64,000 nt of DNA from Poecilobothrus nobilitatus (GCA_947095535.1 OX352774.1:266697843-266761842); one strand, 5' to 3'; positions 1 through 13,350 are shown, counted from the stretch's first letter. The notes: generated by a model from the letters alone, not told the origin. Made by a program: numbers and translations.

Positions 1-1132
1 TAAATTGCATTTATATATCCGGGAAATGAACTGAATTAAAAACCAAAGAAAAAAAGAAAGAATTAAAAATGCAAATAGAATATGTTAAAATTGGAAAAAA
101 TAAAATAAATAATTGTTCTAAATCTTAACTTTAAATTGTTGTACACAGGTCTCAGACATAATTTAAGATAGAAGGGAATCAATTAAAAAACTATTCTAAA
201 ATGGTGAGAAATAAAAGAAAAAATGTACAAAAAAAAGTAAATTAGTTTTCAAGGTGTATTAAATAGAGAACAAAGTTAATGTCCGGTCATAAACAATATA
301 ATGCGAACGTTAACGAAAAAAATCATTAAAAAAAATAAAGTTGTTTCCTTAAGTTAGAAAAACATTAAAGATGATTTTTGAAAATAGGAAAATATTTTTA
401 TTCATAAAAGTTTTTTAAAATTATAAAAAATATAAATTTAACTAATTTTTTCTCTGGATTAGGACTGAATAAAACACAAAAAAATTTATCTTTGCGCCAA
501 CGTTTCGTATATTTTCTATACTATTTCAAGGCTAAAAAAAAAAATTTTTTTATTCAGTCCTAATCCAGAGAAAAAATTCAACAAAAGATTAAAACATCAA
601 GGACGCAAAAAAGAAAGCTGAGTATTTCTATTAATTGAAAGTTGATTGATTATTTCAACTTTTTTATATTATTCGAACACTTCTGGTATTGGACGTATAA
701 GCTATAAATTAATTCCGAAATATCGTTTTCTAGATCTAATAGACTCCAATATGAGAGTGAGCTACTCTACACGGATCGGTTGAAATTTAAGCATGATACT
801 TTTCGCGAGAGCGAAATATTAATAAAAAAGAAAAGTAGCTCCCACATTTCGGCGATGACATAAAGACATTAAGTCCTTTGTAATTTCTAAATCATTAGCA
901 TTTTAAATAGTTCTTTTTTGTAACTTGTCCAGATACTGTAGAACAACAATCAATACAGTCAGCGAAGATGAAAGAATTCTATTCAAGTTTTGGCCAAATG
1001 TAAGTAATGTATAAGAAAACTATCTTTATACTTTTTATCGATTTCATTATAGTAAAAATGTTTATTTATTAAAAAACTTTACTAAATTTAAAAAATTCTT
1101 AGTTTCATGTAATAATTTGTTTTAGATATATT
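1..1132. other. AT-rich DNA without a gene
   Basis: No coding-like stretch on either strand. The only structure seen is the inverted repeat at 446-576, listed separately. The block 720-870 is slightly less AT-rich but shows no recognisable protein or repeat. Confidence 0.6.
446..576. repeat. 29-bp perfect inverted repeat (foldback or MITE)
   Basis: Left arm 446-474 and right arm 548-576 are exact reverse complements (core CTCTGGATTAGGACTGAAT) around a 73-bp spacer. The size of about 131 bp and the perfect arms suggest a small foldback/MITE. No target-site duplication could be recognised. Confidence 0.7.
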
Positions 1133-2131
1133 AATACCCGTACGATAAGTATCGGTTATAAAAAAATTACTCCTCCTTTTGTAACACCTCGAAATAAGCA
1201 AGTTAGATAAACCTTTAAAGGTATGGATCGGATCAGAATCGAAATAATAGTCGATTAAGCTTTGTCCGTCCGTCCATCCGTCCGAAAGCTAGACAGAGAG
1301 AGATTAAGCTTTATGGAAATTTACACAAAATATTTTCACTAACTTTTTGTTCTCCACATTTTTCATTCAATTTTTTCTACATCGCTTGAAGTAGAGCCAT
1401 GAAACTTTAATTGCGATAGATATCCTAAAAAAATAATTTTATGGAACAACTTTTTCTGTAGTCCCAACAGTAACGAAGCTACAGCCTCCCAATATTCGAA
1501 AAAGCTCTATATTTAAACTATTATAACACAAGTTCTATAAGGTATATCTTAAATCTAAAAACGCCAAACCATAGCTGCTTTTATGAGCTTTACAAATATG
1601 TATATGTATAATAAATATTTATTTCGGCCATACGGTGTCATAATTTACCGTTATTCAAACTGAATTATTGCAAAAAATTTTAACCCTTCTATCTTTTAAA
1701 CGGTTTAAGTTAGAAACTGGAAATTTGGGGAGAAGATGATTTTTGAAAATAAGCATGAGTCATTTCAGAAAATATTTTTGTATTGCCCCCCGTTTAGGAG
1801 CTGTGAGGGGTTGAAACTTGGAAATTTCCTATTTTTAAACATCTGTAACTTGAACACCTGTTAAATTTTTTTTGAAGTAACACATAAAAATTAAAGCTTC
1901 AACATTATACTTTTATTTCTGTTAGCAACTTTTCTTAATAATAGGGTTACCTTAAAATTAACTGGATTTAAGTGACTAGATTTTTCTCAATTTTTCTAAC
2001 AAATGTTTTTAACGAATTTTTTTTTAATCGATAATTTAATGAGGTTGAGGTAAAAAATTTGAATAAATAAAAAATTAACGGTTGCTTAAAGAATTTTTAT
2101 TTATATGATATTGGTATACATTATACATACA
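1133..2131 (-). mobile_element. Family Z copy 1, non-autonomous (GTCY)n element, 5'-truncated
   Basis: Reverse-oriented relative of the copy at 22702-24151. It begins with the family's 3'-end hairpin (1133-1160, ATACCCGTAC...AGTATCGGTTAT), followed by TGTAACACCTCGAAATA, a GGATCGGATCAGAATCGA block and a (GTCC)n tract at 1264-1284. Further in lie the TAACGAAGCTACAGC segment and, near 2040-2130, the stretch containing CGGTTGCTTAAAGAA that matches the family's 5' half. The first roughly 400 bp of the family are missing, and the copy ends at a pogo-like end at 2132. It has no coding capacity. In structure it resembles dipteran mini-me/DINE-1-type elements; this is recall, not a search. Confidence 0.75.
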
Positions 2132-2210
2132 TACAGTGGAACTTCCTTAATTCGACTTCGCAAGGTTAATGAAAATTTATTCGCAAGTTAAGGAGAGTTA
2201 TAAAAACAAC
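2132..2210 (+). mobile_element. Possible pogo/Tigger-type transposon end, truncated
   Basis: After a TA dinucleotide the sequence CAGTGGAACTTCCTTAATTC begins, followed by sub-repeats of the type TTCGCAAGTTAAGGAGAG. CAGTGGAA after TA is typical of pogo/Tigger inverted-repeat ends. No matching CCACTG end was found nearby, so only one terminus is left. It abuts the Z copy to its left and may have inserted into it. Confidence 0.4.
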
Positions 2211-2498
2211 AAAAAATATTCGTCCATTTGATTTAAAAAGTTCAATTATATCTAATAACGTTTATGTCATATATATTATAATAAACAAAAATATTAAAAA
2301 ACTTAAACAAAAACTTCATATAACATTTAAAAATCAAATTTTTAAAGGCCTATAAGTATATATTTTTTACATTTTATAAGTATATTTTCTCAAGTTTAAT
2401 TCAAATTAATAATATTTCGGCACTTTTTAAAATTGCGTAAATTTTTAAATTTTTGTAAAAAAGTTTGTAATTTTTTTTTGTTTAATTATCATTTACTA
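2211..2498. other. AT-rich DNA without a gene
   Basis: A/T-rich sequence between the pogo-like end and the 3' end of the minus-strand retrotransposon relic. It could include decayed 3' sequence of that relic, but nothing is readable. Confidence 0.5.
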
Positions 2499-4478
2499 TT
2501 CCCAGAAAAAACCAAAGCTAGATCATCAGCGTATAGGAATGCTCATATAGTTCACTATCAAGTAAGCTGTTAATATAGCATGAGAAAAGTGTTGGTCCTA
2601 AGCAACTACCTTGGACAACCCCGTAGTTTATGTTTTCGACATTACTTTTAAAATTTTCACATTCCGAATATTGTATCCTATCACACAAGTAACTTTGAAA
2701 CCACATGAATTCACTGCCAGTAACTCCATATTCGTAAAGCTTTCTAAGTAGTATTTTTCTGTCGATAGAGTCGAAAGTCTTTTTTAGATCGAAGAATATC
2801 ACTAACACTTTTTGTTTTTATCCAATCCTGACTGGATTTCCGAAATCATATCAAAGATAGCCTGAGTGTTTGAATTTTTTTTGAAGCCATATTGGCTCTT
2901 GGAATTTAAATTAGTAAAGCTCAAGTAGTCTGTTAGCTGTTCATTTACAAAAGTTTCTATTATTTTACTAATTGGAGAGGAAATCGAGATCGGTCTCAAG
3001 TTGTTAATATCTGATTTATTTCCACTTTTAAATATGGGAATAACTCAGTTTGATTTTAACACTGTAGGCATTTCATCTTGGGTCACTGATGCATTTATAA
3101 GTTTATTAATATATTTTGCTAACTCTTCTTTATATGACTTAATTACCCTGGTTGAGATTTCGTCAGATCCTACCGAATTCGTATTTGATAGATTATCTAT
3201 TAATTTCATTGTTTTCTGTTTATTGCTAAGTTTAAATTTGAATTTTGTAGCTGTTTTTATTTCTGGAAAATATATTGAATCAAATTTTTTTGCCATATTT
3301 TCTCCGACTTTACAGTAAAATTCATTAAATTTATCGATTTTTTCTTGTTTTTGATATTGACTCAACATTTGATCAGAAAAGAATTCATTTTTCTTCATAT
3401 TGGAACCATTTAATATATTTTTTTACATATAACCAATTTTTTTTCGAGTCACCCGCAGGTTTTTCAAATTGTATATTGTCATATTTATTTCTTTTTTTTC
3501 TTTTTAACGAACTATTCAACCAGTAAGAATATTTGTATTTAAAATATTAATTATTTCTATTTTCTTTATGTATTTTAAACCAATAATTTTTCCTATTTAT
3601 TAATTCTACACATTCATCAGCCAAGATGCAGTATATTTATTTGTTTTCTTTTTCAATATTGTAACGTTGGTCGCTCTATTTGTAGTATTTTTTATTATAT
3701 GTATCAAATTATTTGCAATTTTATTCACATCTATTTCATTGACAGTATAATTTTCTAATTCTTCTGAGATAAGTTTATAGTTATTTTTTTTAATGAGGTT
3801 AGGTATTTTAGTATTTTCTTTGTTTATTTTTAGGTTTCTTATTTCAACAATAGTGCCTAGATGATCGGAAATATCTGTGTGAAATAGTGTTATATAAATA
3901 TTAGAATTAGGATTATTACACAGAAGATGCTCCAAACATGTACTTGATGCTGGACGGGTGATTTTATCATGGTAAAAATAAAAGCCATTCGATTCTACTA
4001 TATTTTGGTATTTCTGAACATTTTTATCTATTTGGTTTTTAATATCAAAATTAAAATCAACTATTAGCCATGATGTTTTTGTTTTTAGACCAGTAAGATG
4101 GTTATCAAGTTCAACAAAAAAGTTATCAATTAAGCTGGATGTATTGTTGGTGGTCTAAAAATTACTGAAATGTTACTAGTGATATTTTTGTGAATAATTT
4201 TAATATCAATGAAGCTGTTGTATTCGTCACAATAAACACTTTGTTTGAGATAATTAATACTTTTATGAATAAACATAGCTGCGTCACCACCACGTCTTGA
4301 TTTTCTACTGGATAATATTAATAAATAATTAGGTATGTTGATACAGTGTTCAGTGTCATTCAAAATCCAAGCTTCTGTGATACTTATTATATGTATGGTG
4401 TATTTTAATGAATCCAATAAAATTGTGATGTCATCTAATTTGTTTTTTAGGCTTCTAGAATTTAAGTACTCTATTTCC
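2499..4478 (-). pseudogene. Decayed non-LTR retrotransposon A: endonuclease + reverse transcriptase
   Basis: Relic of an ORF2 (APE endonuclease and reverse transcriptase) of the CR1/Jockey group, read right to left. About 4478-4130 holds the endonuclease start (NSRSLKNKLDDI, then ITEAW with the catalytic Glu, then RRGGDAAM). About 3935-3850 holds its end (HTDISDHLGTIV). About 3850-3400 is the linker (CVELINRKNYWF, GDSKKNW). About 3398-3045 is the RT start. 2999-2802 has MRPISISSPISKIIE and QYGFKK. 2808-2518 has FFDLKKTFDSID and VVQGSCLGPTLF. The catalytic box YADDLALV lies at 2510-2533, reached by a frameshift. The frame changes several times, so the element is dead. It is 5'-truncated at about 4478, where it meets element B head to head, and the RT thumb after YADD is missing. 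The closest relatives in the window are at 57986 and 62847. Confidence 0.85.
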
Positions 4479-4483
4479 TGATA

Positions 4484-6961
4484 ATATTTCAAAAGGTGGA
4501 GGTGTATCAATTGCTATAAAAAAAAATCCATTTTTTCTTTGAAATTGATTTGTTCTCAGTGTTCTGAATTAATTAAAGATAGCAAAATTATAGCTAGAAA
4601 AGTTAAACTGCAATCTAATAATTTAATCATCATTAACTGTTATATTCCATCTGCTTCTAGTTTTGAACTTTATTCTCAATACTTATTAATAATTGAATCG
4701 TTCATTAGTAATATTAATGCAGATGACGATATTTTATTATGTGATGATTTTAATTTAGCTAATATTAGTTGCGTTGGCCATGAGGAAGGAACTGATTAGC
4801 AATTTTGAATGCGTAATTATCGATTCCTTAAACTCCTTTAATTTTGAATAAGTATCTTCGATTTATAATTATCGAGGTAATCAATTGGACCTTATTTTCA
4901 CCACAAACTTAGAATTAATAAAAATAGATCCTTATCACCCGGTTATCTGCTTTTCTTTTTGTTCTTTCTCATCTGTACATGTCGATTCTGCTCTTTCATA
5001 TTGTTTTAACTTTTTAAAAGCTAATTTTGGTGTTATAATTTTTTAAATTCTTATAATTTTTCATTTATTAGTTCTTCTGATTTAAATGTTCTATGTCTAT
5101 GAAGTGCTCTATGAAGTTATCTTGCTGTCTATTTCTCGATTTGTTCCTCTAGTAAAACAAATTAAAAAAATAACAAAAATAAAGCTTGGCGTAAATTTGT
5201 CAAAAGTAATTTGAACCATAATTATAATAATTTTTTGATCTTGTTTAATGGCTGATGATCTTTACTAAAATTACGTTTGTAATATGTCTTCGAATATCAA
5301 AGCCAACCCGAAACTCTTTTGGAAATTTGTGAATTCTAAAAGAAAAAGTTATCAATACCTTGCTTTCTTTAAATATAAGAATACGGTCAGCAACGATTTT
5401 AAAATGATTTCTAAATTTTTTCGCAATTTTTTTGCCTTTAGTTACACTACTTCAATTTTTTCTGTAAACGAAACAAATTTTCTTTATCTTGATAATTTTC
5501 CGAAAACTACACTTACTAATATTAATATAGATTATAATTTAATTTTCAATTATTTAAATTGAAGTGACGATAATCCTAGTCCTGGGAGTGATGGTATTCC
5601 GCTTTCGACTATATTTAATTTCTCATTAGCTTGTGGCGTCTTCTCTTCAATTTGGAAGACTGCTCTTATTAGAGCTATTCATAAAAAAAATCAAAGAAAT
5701 TATCGTCCAAAACTTTTTGAACTAATTGTTTTTGATTTTATTTATGATCACTGTACGAATTTCTTGTCGCCATATCAACATGGCTTTATGAAAAATTGAT
5801 CCACTGTTACCAATCTTGTTGAGTCAACATCAATTTTTCTCAAAAATATGGAGAATGGTTTTCAAACAGATATAATTTACACTGACTTTAGTAAAGCTTT
5901 TCATGAGGAAGAAGATCCCTCATAATATCATTATTTTTAAATTATAAAAATTAGAGTTTCCCTCTTATTTTATAAATTGGATATGTTCCAATTTTTCTTA
6001 TCGCAGCTACTTTATTTTATTTCATTCTAGACCTTCTGCTCCATTTCTAGCTCCTACTGATGTTCCTCAAGATAGTCATCTTGGTCCTTTATTATTCATT
6101 ATTTCGATTAATGACATCACATCTTTAATTTTAAATAGTCGGATTAAAATTTGTGCTGATGATATGAAAATTAAAAAAAAAATTAAATCAATAGATGATT
6201 CATTAGTATTACAAGAAGATTTACATCCTTTATTGTATATTTATTCTTTTAGTAATCAACCTATTTCATCTTTTTTTTCAATTAAAGATTTAGGAGTACT
6301 TTTCGACAGTAAGCTATCATTTCATTATACCTATATATATATTAAAAAAAGCAAGTTCAATCCTCTTGCTTTATTTATACTTTACGTATACTTGCTTGCT
6401 AAGACAAAATTTAGAATATGCCAGTCAGGTGTGGTGCCCATTATATAAAGTACATATTAATAGGGTTGAATCTGTTCAAAAAAAATTTCCCATATTTGCT
6501 TTTCGTCACCTTTTTTGGAAGTACACGCATAATCTATTGTGTCTACTCAGTTACATGATAGAATTACCTTTTGTCCAATTTCAAGATTAAGATCACATAA
6601 CACATTATATGTTCAATTTCATAGAACCAACTATGGAAAACACAAACCTCTAAATAGAATGTTCTAATGTAATAAATATAAACAAGCTATTAATTTTGAA
6701 CTTACTAAATTTACTATAAAAAAGAATCTTTATTTGCATCAGTAAAATTTAAGGAGTACCTTTAGCCTTTTACTCATTTTAATTTTTATTGTTTTTTTTT
6801 TTTTTTGTTAAAGATTGTTAATTATTTAAAATTTGATTAATATAAATTTGTATTTTTTTATTAATCTTTAGTAGTTTTGTAATTAATTACTTGTTACTTT
6901 ATTAGTTTTTAAATTTGTGTAACGTGTTTGAGTTAAGCATGAGTCAAATAAATAAATAAAT
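4484..6961 (+). pseudogene. Decayed non-LTR retrotransposon B: endonuclease + reverse transcriptase, with 3' tail
   Basis: Plus-strand relic beginning inside the endonuclease at the glycine-rich motif SKGGGVSIAIK (about 4487-4520). It continues through DDDILLCDDFN (GDFN-type motif, first residue changed, about 4720-4755) and NQLDLIFTTN...DPYHP (about 4880-4935). The RT follows in broken frames: PGSDGIP (about 5580), YRPK (about 5700), HGFMKN then a stop (about 5780), IIYTDFSKAFH (about 5872), VPQDSHLGPLLF (about 6062-6100), CADDMKI (about 6152), SIKDLGVLFDSKLSF (about 6275) and LEYASQVWCPLYKVH (about 6411). The untranslated 3' part ends in an AAATAAATAAATA tail at 6945-6961, which marks the true 3' end. 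There are many frameshifts and stops. Its motifs resemble the better-preserved element at 49.3-52.2 kb (YTDFSKAF, GVPQGSHLGPLLF), so B is probably another member of that clade. Confidence 0.85.
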
Positions 6962-9544
6962 ACTGTACAAATGGCTTTAAATCAAAGATATTTGAATTCA
7001 TGCCTAAAACTGAACTCTTATTCCTTTTGTTTTGGTAAAATTTAAAATCATCAATTACTCGAAATATTGAAAATACTTAATGCACCCTGCTTTATTACGA
7101 CAGCAGTATTGGTATCTAATTGAATTACTATAGATCAATATCAGAGGTTTCACATTTGTAATGAGAGCTTTAAAAAAGTGATTTATCTTATTTAAAAAAA
7201 ATCATCAAATAATTTTTTGTATTTTCTTAAATTACATGGTAATAATTTAATTTTTAATAATTAAGAAAAATAAAATAAAATAACAAATAACCTTTACATA
7301 ATATTTTGATATTAATACCTATATAGGTACATTATAAATTTCATTTAATTCAATCTAATTAAATCGACAAATGCCACACAGATAACTTCTAAAAGAGAAC
7401 ATAAACATTAAATAAAACAACCAGTAAAAAAATGTAAAAAAAAATTTAAAAAAAAAACAACAAGAAAAACCTCTTTATTTAATTAAATTTACACTTCAAT
7501 TTATCAGATTAATTATCCTGAAATAAAAAAAAATTTAAATGAAACTAAAATTAATTTATTTCTCCTAGGTAATATTTTTTGTCCCTCCCAATACGTCGTA
7601 TTTTCATTCTAATTTAGTAATTAATTAAGAAATGTATTTACAAAGCTTACCAAATATACAGAAGGAAGGCATAAAAAAAGGAGGTAAACTGGAAAATATA
7701 AGGACAGCCATATTGCTATCCAAATTAAAATAAATATATCTGTAAATATTTTTCCATTATTCATGTATATATAAATGTTTGATCATAGGCTGATTATAAT
7801 TATTATAATTTAACATTATTCTAAGCTCATTAAAATTTTATTTTAATTACATACTATTATTTTCAAAATACTCTATTACTCATTTTTTTTTTCTTTTTTC
7901 ACATTTTTTCTTCTGTTTCATAAAAATTTTGATTTAATTTTTTTTTATACTCATAGGTAAATTCATTTACCATCTCTATTTTTTTCCTTTTTTCTATAAT
8001 TTATTTTTATTTTATTATTTTTGAATTTTTATTTTTTCATTTTTAATTCTTTAAATTGGCTTATTCCCTTAAAACATAAACTAATTAAAACATTAATAAA
8101 AATAAAAAAATAGGAAATGGAAAGAGTAAGAAAGAGAAGTAAAAAGGAATAGGTAAAGGGAAAAGAAGAAATAGAGAGTGAGTAAATATAGTAAATAAAA
8201 ACAAAAATCAAGAGAAAAACTAAATAAATAAAATTAACAAAAAAAAGTATTCGAAATACATAATATTATGTAATGTATGTATGTATACATTCAATTATAG
8301 AAAAATTTCATGTCATCATCAACACATTCACACATAGGTACATACATATTATTACTATAAATTTTTATTACATTTATTTTAAATTTATTAATATATTTAC
8401 GAACAAATATAAACATAATTTATATATAGATAATATATATGACTCATATTATATTATATTATTATATATTATATCATATTATATTATATTATTATAGGTA
8501 TATTAATATAATATATATTATATATAGGTACATTGCGTATATATTTTTTATAGCGATGTAAATCCATTAATTTAATGACATTTTTCTGTAAGGCATCATG
8601 ATAAATATAAAAACAACAATAAAAAAATAACAGTAAAAGAAAAAAAATTAATTAATTATTTTAATTAAAAAATCCCTGAATTCCTTAGAAAGCTTATGGA
8701 TTACCATTCATACACTCAATTAAATAATTAAACTTGTACAAAATATAAATGTATGTACATTTGTTTGCATATAAATTAATATACACAAATATACATACCT
8801 ACTCAAATATATGTAAAAACACATTTTTAAAATTAATTTCACTAAATTATTTAAATGTATTTTGATATACGAAATATATATGTACATACATACATATATT
8901 AAAAATTTACTCATTAACATAAAAATATATACATACATATTATTTAATATTCTATAAAATAAACCATAGGTTACAGGTGTATTGATATATTTTTCTATAT
9001 ACATTTATATAACAATGTACTGTTATAATTTACATTTCTAATTAAAAAAAAATGTATACAAAACCCCATTTAAATTACGTTAAATACTATATTTAATTAC
9101 ATTATTGTGATCATCAATCTTACGAAATGTTCCATAAATAGTTATGATTGTATAATAAAACCGTCACATTATATCCAATTTCGTCCTTTTTTTTGTTGCT
9201 TGGTTTGTCAGAATAATGCTTTTCTTGTATGAATATGAAATGAGAAACCAAGATATTAAATTTTATTTTGTATATTTATAGTTAGTTTTCTAAAATAATT
9301 TTCTATGTAATTGTTTGAAATAAAATTAAAGTAAAAAGACATAATTGAAAAGCCTATAATTATACCTATTATATATAGTAACTTTGAATATAAATATTAT
9401 GTATTTTTTAATTTATTAAATATAAATCATACTAACGGTTTTTATACATAGAACATGTATAATTTGGCTTTTTAAAATTTATACCAAACGGTTTTTAAAC
9501 TATTTAACTACAATTTATGTAAAACAAAATTGAAAAAATCTAGT
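6962..9544. other. AT-rich DNA without a gene
   Basis: Very AT-rich, with short runs of ATGTATGTACATAC type around 8270-8350 and 8740-8940 and TATTATAT runs at 8440-8530. Open frames here are lysine/isoleucine/tyrosine-rich by-products of composition. Nothing coding is supported. Confidence 0.6.
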
Positions 9545-10062
9545 TTTTTAAAATGTTGTTACATATTGTATAGGTACATTACACAATGCACAAATGTTTT
9601 TTTTATATGAAAACAACTCAGTTTCTATTGAACTTAGGTATGTCAAATTTCTTGAAAAGAAGTCAAATTTATGCCAACTACTTCTGAGAAATTTGAAGGC
9701 TCTAGTTGTGTGGCTACAGATCCTTGTAGCCATAAAACTTCTCTTTTGTTCTATGAAAATAATTCAGTATCTATTGAAGCTATAGGTAGGTATCTAAAAT
9801 GTTGTGAAAAGAAGTTAACTCTTATGCGAAAGACTTCTAAAAAATTTGTTTAGTCTAGAGTAACAGGTTGAAGTAGCTGTCATAAAACTCTAAAATTTAC
9901 ATAAATGTATTTTGGGACATAATTAAGTCTAAATATCTAAAATTATGTCCCAAAATATATTTATTAATATATCAATTATTAAATTTTCTGGTAACAGCAT
10001 GTATAACTTATGTTCGTTTCGGCATCCTAGAGTTGACACAGAATATATTAGTCCTCCTTGTT
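9545..10062 (-). mobile_element. Family Y copy 1 (GTCY-type superfamily), partial
   Basis: Reverse-oriented Y sequence: segments such as AACTCAGTTTCTATTGAACT and TTCTGAGAAATTTGAAGG correspond to the Y minisatellite units at 40.2-41.5 kb. The right edge (TAGAGTTGACACAG...TCCTCCTTGTT, 10029-10062) is the reverse complement of the Y 5' end. The 3'-hairpin half is missing. Short open frames across it are repeat by-products. Confidence 0.65.
9908..9957. repeat. Perfect 17-bp hairpin inside Y copy 1
   Basis: TATTTTGGGACATAATT (9908-9924) and its exact reverse complement (9941-9957) flank a 16-nt loop. This hairpin is absent from the other Y copies I compared, so it may be a small separate insertion. 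Confidence 0.7.
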
Positions 10063-13000
10063 TTAAATAAAAAGAAATATATAATTTTTAATATGTAAAA
10101 TAAAAATGGAAATAATTTGTTATATAATTTACAGTATTTTTTAAACCAATAAAATTGAAACTGAACCAAGAATCGAATTCATATATAAATAAAGATGAAA
10201 ATGGTCTAAAGTCTAAACAATAAAACACCAGAATCTGTTCTATTATATTTATCTCAATTATAATACGTCAAAAAATTTTACTGTCCCTTTTTATACAAAG
10301 TGGAAATTCTATTTTAAAAATATCTTAAACATAAAATAAATGAAAACATAACACAAACTTCATTTTAAACTACATATGTAAGAATATCCAGTATTAATAA
10401 AACAATGTTCATATACACTCATTCATGAACGTATATGGCTTATATATACATATGTACTGTCTATTATAACATTTCACATTCCCTCGTTATATTTTAGTAT
10501 TTCCACATTTCCACAAAACATCTGTAGATAAAAAGGGCATACGTTGATTTCGTTAAAATCGTTGGTATGTTTTATAATAAATGGTATTAGAAAAACGCAA
10601 AACAAAAAAAATAAAAAATTCTTAATTAATGGAAATAATATTTAACACGTGAAAATTCACAGATAAATATAAAGAAGGCAGTAACAACAATTATAAAAGT
10701 AACATTTTGTGTGCATCGGTGTTTGTATTATAGCAATATTATTTAGATACAAGGCAAAACATATATTGTTATAATGGTACAATCACGCATTATAACACTC
10801 ATGACATATTAAAAAATTAAAGTAAAATTTACACAAGCTTTTAATAACTACAATGTATTCATTTATGATTTTTACTTAACGTTCTATAACTTTGTTAACA
10901 TTGTATCTTCAATATAGGGTATTATCCAATATAGGGTATCCTGTTAAAAATAAAACTAATACAGCTCAAAAAAGTACAGTTTGATAACATTTTTTTAAGT
11001 AATATTAAACATTTTAATACATTAATATAAGTACAATATTCATTCAATGTGGTACCGTTATCTATATAGCTTTTCGTTTATGCTTTCTACCCATCCAGTA
11101 TTAGGATTTACATCACACTCAAGAGAAAATGAATTTACCAAAATTAAAATAAAATAAAGTTGGATACTATGATAATAATTTTTCAGAAATCAGAAAATCT
11201 GAAAAAAAAGTAAAACGGTTTGAATACCGAGTTGTTGTTTTTTATCTTTTTTTTTGCAGTTTTTGTAAATTTTAGCAGTTAATAAAAATAAAGCCAACAC
11301 TAGAATATGATTTCAAACATAGGTGTCAATGAGTTCTCTGTTACTATGTAAATGTGATTTTATGACATTTATAAAAGTTTTCTGTTATTTTTTTTATATA
11401 TATTTTTTTCCTTACAATTATTACCTCTTTTTGTTTTTTTTTTTGTTTCTTACGAAAATTATACATGATGTAATACAAAAGTAAAAATTATGAAATCTGC
11501 TATAAACCATCTATACATCCTTATTTACTATATAATTTCCAACGAAGTTTAAGTATGGGGTAGGGTAATAGCTAACATCTAATCCCTCTCTCTCCAACTA
11601 AAGTAACTAACTAACTCTGTATAATAAAATAAATATACAGGATTAACTGTTTTATTTAAAACACAAAAAAACATAACGGTAAAACGGAGCTTCTTATAGG
11701 TACGAGATTTTTTGCTACAATACATATACACTTTTGTATTGTAGCAAATAATTTTTTTTGTTTTTCATTATTGTTTATGTTCTGCTTTTTTTTTGTGAAT
11801 AGAAAAAAATATAATATAGAGTTATAGTACAAAATGAACAAATATTTAATCGAATGTTACCCAGTATCTGTAAGATACAAAAAATTATTATTGTATCCTA
11901 TAAAAAGTATTCAAAAGCAAAATAAAATGAAGTCTAGAAAACCGGAAATGCAAAGGATTTATTCACAGTTTTCAGACAGGATTGATTTACAACTACTCCT
12001 TAATAAAAATGTTCTATTATGCGGTGTCTAACTTATGCATTTAAAGAACGCTTCGGAAATGATATATCCTTAATATTTAAGGAGCACATACACAAGTAAA
12101 GTACAAATTAATTCATATTAGGGCTATAAATTCAAATAAACTGCAAATATATTATCTTTCAACCTTTAGAAATTACTAAGAACTGAAAAGAGGTTCAACC
12201 AATTAAGCATTACAAAATTGATTCAAATATTATAACACCTTCACTATACAAAATACCTATCACTCAAAATTTCATCCCTGAGCAAAACAAAAACAATAAA
12301 ACATTCTCTAAAAAGAAAGAGAGAAAAAATTAAAAGGAAAAACATATTTCATATAAATGAATCAGACTAAAACACGACCTACAGATGTTGTTAATTTTCT
12401 GATCCTAATTATAATGATAACAAAAATGATATTGATGTTGGTGATGATGTTGATGTTGGATAATGATAGGAAGACGCTAGACCACTTAACTCCACTTTTA
12501 ATTAACGGAAAGTGGTTCATTAGAACTTATTCATTAAAGTTGGGAGTAATTAGTAAGTTTTCTAATAAATGTTCCCTATTATAAGGGAAAAAATATAATA
12601 TAGCATAAATAAAATTTTTATGTGCATCAGCTGTCCTTTTCTCTCACTGTAATAATATATCAATTTAAATTAGGAATAATATGAAAAAAAAAATTAAATT
12701 GTTCATATTTTAATTAATTTTTAAAAATTTTCTTTAAATTTTGTTTCTTTCTCTTTCTCTTAGTTTTTTTTCTTTCTCTTAATCTGTATATTTGACTGGC
12801 TCAGATGCATTTTTTTTTATTCGTCTTCTTTTTCTGGTTTTGTTTTCTGTGTTATAGAATATAGACTGCTTTTAAGGATTAGAAAAATTATGTTTTTAAA
12901 AACTTTAAACTGAATTGTTTTAAATATGAAAATAATAAATAACCGATTTTGTATAAAGCTACGTGTACACAAGAAATTAAAGCAGTAAAGTTGAGAAAAA

Positions 13001-13260
13001 ATCTCGGTAGAAAAGTGCAAACATGCTATAGAGTTTTTTTATACATTTCTCTAATTTGTAAACACCTTCCTAATTGCAGATTTAATTTATTAGAGTTCTA
13101 CAATTTGTTTTGATATTACTTTTTAATTTTTCTACAAAGAAAAATTTCCCATACTTTCTTGCTCTTTGGGCTCTTCTACAGCAAAAGTTGTAATATTTAC
13201 CCTTTACCGTTACATAAAGAACTTAAAAACACAATTTTTTTTAAATTGTAGTACATTTTT
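10063..13260. other. AT-rich DNA without a gene
   Basis: No protein-like stretch recognised on either strand. There is a short direct repeat AATATAGGGTAT near 10914 and 10928, and a (GATGTT/GATGAT)-rich patch at 12410-12465 that produces a methionine-rich but meaningless open frame. Confidence 0.6.
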
Positions 13261-13261
13261 G

Positions 13262-13350
13262 ACCACTAGAAGGCGAAATCGCTCGCAATGATATATATTT
13301 TCGAAACCGTGACGATATTAAATACCGTTACGTGATGAAGCATAGCGTAA
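13262..13350 (-). repeat. Diverged copy of a repeat also at 39115-39205
   Basis: The reverse complement contains CATCACGTAACGGTATTTAAT and ends in CTTCTAGTGG, matching CATCACATAACGGTACTTTA...CATCTAGCGG at 39126-39201 in order and spacing. By eye the similarity is moderate (roughly 70%). Confidence 0.6.
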
